Assembly (NCBI GenBank): GCA_002172675.1
Contig: NETF01000203.1
Coordinates: forward strand, 49,139-113,138
From: an unicellular cyanobacterium SU3
GTDB taxonomy: Bacteria; Cyanobacteriota; Cyanobacteriia; Cyanobacteriales; Microcystaceae
DNA length: 64,000 nucleotides
Reading direction: 5' to 3'
A program made the position numbers and the translations under genes. The first letter of the stretch is position 1. Every line of letters begins with the position of its first letter. This document shows positions 60,001 to 64,000 of this stretch, one piece after another. The notes beneath the pieces are model-generated. The model worked only from the letters and a program-made list of their open reading frames with translations, searched no databases and was not told the origin of the DNA.

Positions 60001-61474
60001 ACTAGAATGTGAGCGAGAAAGCCCTCCTCATTTATGGGAGGGATGAGAGCGAACGAAGCGTTCAGCTAAGACACTTAAAAGTGTCTCGAAACATGGTATA
60101 ATTCTTTTATGTTTTTGAGGTCGATATGTATAGTTGCCAACAAATTTTAGTAGGTAAAAATAATGACTTAATCAATATATTAGAATTTTTGTGTGAGGAG
60201 TCTCACAAACTCACTAACATGGGAATATATTTAGCTCGTCAACTATACTTCAAAGTAAAAAAAATTATTGGTAAGTATGATTTAGAGAAAGAGTACAAAA
60301 CTAACAACCACTACAAGGTATTGCACTCTCAAGCGGCTCAACAAATACTTAGAAGCGTTGCTGAATCTTTTGCTTCATACAAAAAATTAGTCAAAGCATA
60401 CAAACAAGGGGAAATAACCGATAGACCAAGAGTGCCAAACTACAGAAAGAAAGGCGGTTTAGCAACAGTTAGTTATCCCAAGCAAGCACTTAAATTAAAA
60501 GGCAATCAGATAAGAGTCCCTTTGGGCAAGACTTGTAAGCGTTGGTTTGGAATAGATAGTTTTAAAATACCGATGCCATCAAATCTTGACTTTGCCGATA
60601 TCAAAGAACTAAGAATACTTCCTAGAAATAAATGTTTCTATTTTGAGTTTGTCTATACCAAAAAAGTAGAAAAAGTAAAACTCAATTCAAATAACGTGCT
60701 AGGGATAGACCCTGGTTTAAATAATTGGCTAACTTGCGTTTCTAATGTTGATACCAGCTTTATTATTGATGGCAAACATATCAAGTCAATGAATCGCTGG
60801 TACAACAAACAAATATCGACTATTAAAGAGAATAAGCCACAAGGTTTTTGGAGTAATAGACTTGCTACCATCACTGAAAAACGTAATAGACAAATGCGTG
60901 ATGGTATAAACAGAGCAGCAAGAATAGTAATTAATCATTGCCTCGAAAATAATATTGGCACTATCGTTTTCGGTTGGAATAAACGCAACAAGGATAGTAT
61001 TAATATTGGCAAGAAAAATAATTCTGAGTTCGTACCCATCCCTACAGCACGACTCAAAAACAGAATTGCCGGGATGTGCGAGCAATATGGAATTCAGTTC
61101 ATTGAGACTGAAGAAAGCTATACCAGTAAAGCTAGTTTCTTAGATGGTGACTATCTGCCAACAATAGGTGAAAAACCCCAGGATTGGAAACCATCAGGAC
61201 GAAGAACCAAGCGAGGTTTGTATAGAACCGCAAATAACTGGTATATCAATGCAGACTGTAACGGAGCAGCTAACATCATCCGTAAAGTAGTCACAAACTT
61301 AAGCATTCTTGGCAATGTCAGTCTTGAGCGAGTGAGTAGGGGCATTTTGACTTGTCCCCAAAGGTATCGCCTTTGGTCAGTTAACGCAAACGTGAAGCAA
61401 TGTGTCTTTAGACCTTTGCAAACACCTGCTTAGAATCCCCCAGCGAAGCGATGCTTTAGCAGGGGGAGTAGTCA
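60001..61474 (+). mobile_element. IS200/IS605-group element with TnpB only
   Basis: Left end: nested hairpins CCCTCC/GGGAGG (60022-60042), GAACG-aag-CGTTC (60051-60063) and GACACTT-aa-AAGTGTC (60070-60085). Right end: CCCCCAGC...GCAGGGGG hairpin (61437-61466) then AGTAGTCAA. These subterminal hairpins and the lack of inverted repeats are typical of IS605-type elements, whose TnpA transposase is missing here. The 3' end of tnpB with the hairpin would give an omega RNA whose guide is the flanking DNA after about 61474. Exact ends are uncertain. Confidence 0.75.
60126..61433 (+). CDS. tnpB: TnpB-family RNA-guided endonuclease, atypical RuvC-II, no zinc finger
   Basis: 435 aa. RuvC-I Asp in VLGIDPGLNN (D195) and RuvC-III Asp in INADCNGAANI (D377). 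The usual RuvC-II Glu strand reads IVFGWNK, with Gly at 283 where most TnpB have Glu. An acidic FIETEESYTSKAS (E327-E330) follows and may supply the catalytic Glu, as described for TnpB groups with a rearranged site. The CxxC zinc ribbon is absent. The N-terminal RNA-binding part (RPRVPNYRKKG) is normal. No tnpA is present. Confidence 0.88.
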   Translation: MYSCQQILVGKNNDLINILEFLCEESHKLTNMGIYLARQLYFKVKKIIGKYDLEKEYKTNNHYKVLHSQAAQQILRSVAESFASYKKLVKAYKQGEITDRPRVPNYRKKGGLATVSYPKQALKLKGNQIRVPLGKTCKRWFGIDSFKIPMPSNLDFADIKELRILPRNKCFYFEFVYTKKVEKVKLNSNNVLGIDPGLNNWLTCVSNVDTSFIIDGKHIKSMNRWYNKQISTIKENKPQGFWSNRLATITEKRNRQMRDGINRAARIVINHCLENNIGTIVFGWNKRNKDSINIGKKNNSEFVPIPTARLKNRIAGMCEQYGIQFIETEESYTSKASFLDGDYLPTIGEKPQDWKPSGRRTKRGLYRTANNWYINADCNGAANIIRKVVTNLSILGNVSLERVSRGILTCPQRYRLWSVNANVKQCVFRPLQTPA

Positions 61475-62905
61475 AATTCTTTTGACAATTCTAAAACCAA
61501 TATATTTAGCCAAAAAGTTACCATCTAATGAACTTGTGGTCGGATCAGCAGAAAATCCGTCAATCTCATTAAAATCCCATCTTGTGTAACTACTGTTCCA
61601 ATCCCCACCGCGTAAGGGTGCAACCCAGTTATTTTGGGGTGGGTTGCCTTCCCATAAAGTTTTGCTGTAGTCGGTATCATCGAAGTGAAGTTTGCACCAT
61701 TCAATGACGTTTCCCAACATATCGTAGAACCTCCAGGGATTAGCAGGATAGGAACCAACCTCGGTGGTACTTCCTATCCCACTTTCTCGAAAATTAGCGT
61801 ATTCGGGAGAAAATTCATCCCCCCAGTAAAAACGGGTATTTGTATGAGCTTTGGCTGCATATTCCCATTCTTGCCAAGTAGGTAAATCGTACTTTTCTCC
61901 TATTAACTTGGAAAGGCGATCGCAAAATTCAACGGCTTCATAATAACTAATAGTATCAACGGGTAAATTTTCTCCTTTAAAATAACTTCGATTAGTTAAA
62001 GTAGTTTTTATTTGAGGTAGTTTGCTCACTTCTACTAACATTTTTTGAGTGATAGGAGTTGCAGACATTTCTATATCTAGTTCAAGAATCTGTATGAATT
62101 TGATGTTCAGACTATTTTCTAAACGTTTAGCTTTTCTAATTGTGTTCAAAAAAGCGGTTTGTTCTTCCATTTCACTTAATAAAGTTCGGTTTATTTTTAT
62201 CATCGAAGTGGATAATCCTTCGGAGAAATCACCTTCTTCAAACTCAAAAAAATTACTGAATCTTTCTAATAAGTAGCAAATAGAAGCCCAACCATAAGCT
62301 TTATAACATAAAGATTTAAAATTATTCATAGTAAGTTTCCAAACAAACCACTTACAATGTTTTTTTAAAGGCATATTGTCAGCTAAAATAATGTCTATAA
62401 AACTTTTTCTTTTCCACTTTCTATAAGTTAGCTCCTCAGCTAAAGAAAAGTTAAGCCTAAGATTGAATTCATTTCGATAATATTTTAAATAGATAGGCTC
62501 AATTGTTTTGTTCTCTTGTATATTTTCACTTAATTTAGCTAGTTTTTTTGCTGTTTCTAGAGGTCTGTGGTCAAGTTCAAAAGACCATTGATTTTCAATG
62601 GTATTGGGTAAAGCTTCTAAATAATTTAAAAATAACGAAAAAGGAGTACATTGAAAAGAATTGCTGGCTAAACGTCTATCTGGAGAAGAAAAATCAAAAT
62701 CGATTAAATTGATAGCCCCTTTTGAGCAACAAGCTCTTTCGTCCCCTTCCTTATTTAAACTGAGTATTAAATTCATCGCTTCTTCATCTATAAAATCATC
62801 AAAAGTTACTGCATTATAATCTATTTGTCCTTGGAGAGCATTAGCAACAGCTTCTGCTATTGCAGCATTTTTAAATAACAAAGTAATTGGAAATAAATTT
62901 TTCAT
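61472..62905 (-). CDS. FGE-sulfatase-fold protein with unknown N-terminal half
   Basis: 477 aa. The C-terminal ~170 aa show the FGE/SUMF1 C-type-lectin-like fold: VDTISYYEAVEFCDRLSKL, LPTWQEWEYAAKA, FYWGDEF, FYDMLGNVIEWC and PLRGGDWNS...IGFRIV. The active-site Cys pair of true formylglycine enzymes is not seen, so it is probably a binding or assembly version. The N-terminal ~300 aa are helical and unassigned (a possible effector-associated region). Its stop TGA coincides with the edge of the TnpB element. Downstream of a 134-aa gene with a 1-nt gap. Confidence 0.78.
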   Translation of the reverse strand: MKNLFPITLLFKNAAIAEAVANALQGQIDYNAVTFDDFIDEEAMNLILSLNKEGDERACCSKGAINLIDFDFSSPDRRLASNSFQCTPFSLFLNYLEALPNTIENQWSFELDHRPLETAKKLAKLSENIQENKTIEPIYLKYYRNEFNLRLNFSLAEELTYRKWKRKSFIDIILADNMPLKKHCKWFVWKLTMNNFKSLCYKAYGWASICYLLERFSNFFEFEEGDFSEGLSTSMIKINRTLLSEMEEQTAFLNTIRKAKRLENSLNIKFIQILELDIEMSATPITQKMLVEVSKLPQIKTTLTNRSYFKGENLPVDTISYYEAVEFCDRLSKLIGEKYDLPTWQEWEYAAKAHTNTRFYWGDEFSPEYANFRESGIGSTTEVGSYPANPWRFYDMLGNVIEWCKLHFDDTDYSKTLWEGNPPQNNWVAPLRGGDWNSSYTRWDFNEIDGFSADPTTSSLDGNFLAKYIGFRIVKRI

Positions 62906-62906
62906 T

Positions 62907-63311
62907 TTATATTTTGACTTGTCTAAGTTTATACATTATCCCGTTGGGATTCTCTGTATCATCTTCTATTATTGGAGTAACCTTCGGACGAGAGTTTTTC
63001 CAGTTTTTATATAATTGTTGTATTTCATTTAAAGACACAAAAGTTTCGCCTTGTGGATCTTTCCAAACCCACCATCCTTGACATAAATTACTTAATCGAA
63101 TCAACTCATTTACTTCGTATTGTTTGAGTGTCTTCCAAGCAAAAGTAGGTAATTCTTCTTCATTTCCGAGCGTAGATTCCCATAAGAAAAACTCAATATC
63201 TGATAGCCAACCTGCATGACTAATTCTAAAAAGCTGGTAAAAAATATCGAGTAATTCTTTCGCTGCTTCTGAATTAACTGATTTTCGGAGTTGTTGATTA
63301 ATCTTATTCAT
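62907..63311 (-). CDS. hypothetical 134-aa protein
   Basis: 134 aa, helical, with several Trp (GWLSDIEFFLWE, CQGWWVWKDPQGETF). The stop TAA is followed by the FGE gene's ATG one base later, so it is tightly coupled. No family. Probably a partner of the FGE-fold protein. Confidence 0.55.
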   Translation of the reverse strand: MNKINQQLRKSVNSEAAKELLDIFYQLFRISHAGWLSDIEFFLWESTLGNEEELPTFAWKTLKQYEVNELIRLSNLCQGWWVWKDPQGETFVSLNEIQQLYKNWKNSRPKVTPIIEDDTENPNGIMYKLRQVKI

Positions 63312-63411
63312 CTAATTTTTTAACCTCAGTAATGAAAATATTTTTAATTTTCATTATAGTGAATTTTTAAAAATAAGAAGTGAACTTTTATGAATTCAAA
63401 TACAAATAAGA

Positions 63412-63430
63412 TTATTTATGCTAAAATAAA
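63412..63430 (+). promoter_or_regulatory. candidate extended -10 promoter, copy of 19-bp motif
   Basis: TTATTTATGCTAAAATAAA, identical to 59439-59457, lies 79 bp before the ATG at 63509. Confidence 0.55.
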
Positions 63431-63508
63431 CCAGATTTTTAAAGGTTTAGGATGAATATTTCTATATCGCAAGCTACTTAGAATTGCTAAAGCATCTACA
63501 AATTAATT

Positions 63509-64000
63509 ATGAAAAAGAGTTTTTCAGAACAACTAATCGAACCCTCTGATGCCCTAAAACTTGTGCGAGGCTTACGTTTAGACAAGAGAATAACCCCTGA
63601 GATGTTATCAAAAGACAATCTAATTAATGCTTCTGAGGTATTAATTGAGATTAATGAGTGTGATGGGCTTTTTTCTCAAACCAATTTGATATCAAGAGCT
63701 TTAGATTTTGGCTGGACTCCTCTGGAGTACCAAGAAAAAAAATATAAAGTTAATAAAGTTAATAAAGTTAATAAAGTTAATAAGTTACCAAAAGTTACGA
63801 TAAAAAAATTTTTACTGGAAAGTATATTTTTATTAATATTTTTAATAATTAATTCAGCATATGTTTTTATTTGTCTAATAACTTTTGGACACTTACTAAG
63901 CTTCATGATTTGTGCCGGTTTGATACTACCATCTAGCTTATTCTTTAAATTTAATCAAGATTTTTTGTTAGAAATATGGCAATCTTTAGGGGTAATAAGA
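63509..64000 (+). CDS. partial hypothetical membrane protein with KVN repeat
   Basis: Open from the ATG at 63509 to the window end (164 codons, 3' end missing). The soluble N-terminus (SEQLIEPSDALKLVRGLRLDKR) is followed by a short tandem (KVN)4 tract encoded by a 9-bp repeat (63746-63781), then two hydrophobic helices (about 110-132 and 134-150). No family recognised. A promoter-like 19-bp motif lies upstream. Confidence 0.55.
   Translation, partial: MKKSFSEQLIEPSDALKLVRGLRLDKRITPEMLSKDNLINASEVLIEINECDGLFSQTNLISRALDFGWTPLEYQEKKYKVNKVNKVNKVNKLPKVTIKKFLLESIFLLIFLIINSAYVFICLITFGHLLSFMICAGLILPSSLFFKFNQDFLLEIWQSLGVIR
63746..63781. repeat. 9-bp tandem repeat AAAGTTAAT x4
   Basis: Four perfect copies of AAAGTTAAT encode KVN four times in frame. 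Such tracts expand and contract readily, so copy number may vary between strains. Confidence 0.85.

Noticed and set aside
61480..61620. Variable region of a diversity-generating retroelement
   Set aside because: Position fits, but no reverse transcriptase or template repeat is seen in the window; kept only as a low-level hypothesis.
63676..63906. Leftward ORF with LLTLLTLLTL
   Set aside because: It is the antisense reading of the AAAGTTAAT tandem repeat inside a better rightward gene.
1..64000. tRNA or rRNA genes
   Set aside because: No cloverleaf-like or rRNA segment was recognised by eye; a covariance search would be needed to exclude them.

Overview
The window looks like part of a large plasmid from a low-GC, probably unicellular cyanobacterium of the Crocosphaera/Cyanothece/Microcystis kind. 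This rests on frequent HIP1 octamers (GCGATCGC), short heptameric repeats (ACTGGTG/CCAGTCA), families found mainly in cyanobacteria (DUF928, CHASE2, CHAT-TPR, CyRepA1-type replication protein) and a conjugation gene block beside a plasmid replication gene. No rRNA, tRNA or CRISPR array was seen. Species is inference only.

Layout. (1) 0-15 kb: a rightward type IV secretion/conjugation operon: VirB4/TraC-like ATPase (cut by the window edge), then VirB5-, VirB6-, VirB8-, VirB10-, VirB9- and VirD4-like proteins, then hypothetical proteins, a terminator, a large exported protein, two tiny LuxR/GerE-type HTH proteins and a membrane protein. No relaxase is visible. (2) 15-25 kb, leftward: XPB-like helicase, SRAP/YedK, exonuclease VII subunits (xseA, xseB), a Ser/Thr kinase and a tyrosine recombinase. 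xseA is split in two by a 3.27-kb element carrying a rolling-circle (HUH) Rep, a KilA-N protein and two small DNA-binding-like proteins. (3) 25-27.6 kb: two paralogous coiled-coil proteins and a two-gene hypothetical unit.

(4) 27.6-39.3 kb: a compact locus with a CHASE2 sensor ending in a degenerate histidine-kinase core, a DUF928 protein, a CHAT-TPR protease-like protein, a gamma-glutamyltranspeptidase, a two-partner-secretion exoprotein, its ShlB/FhaC outer-membrane transporter, and a receiver-like protein with Glu where the phospho-acceptor Asp should be. It reads as a sensing/secretion/proteolysis module and is the best candidate here for an undescribed system. (5) 39.3-46.4 kb: gene-poor DNA with RNA-like hairpins, a coiled-coil protein, a second Ser/Thr kinase with an N-terminal module, membrane proteins, an IS630 relic and a roughly 1-kb replication-control region with a 60-codon ORF. 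(6) 46.4-50 kb: the CyRepA1-family primase/helicase replication protein, whose linker is packed with inserted repeats.

(7) 50-64 kb, accessory: a gene broken by one in-frame stop, an MNT-HEPN pair, an AAA ATPase flanked by 27-bp direct repeats, an FG-GAP-like lipoprotein, an M10 metalloprotease flanked by two TnpC/DUF6262-like HTH paralogs, a CARDB-like protein, a solitary TnpB element, an FGE-fold protein with an unknown N-terminal half, and a membrane protein running off the right edge. Replication, conjugative transfer, stability/defence functions and cell-surface or secreted factors together fit a mobile accessory replicon.
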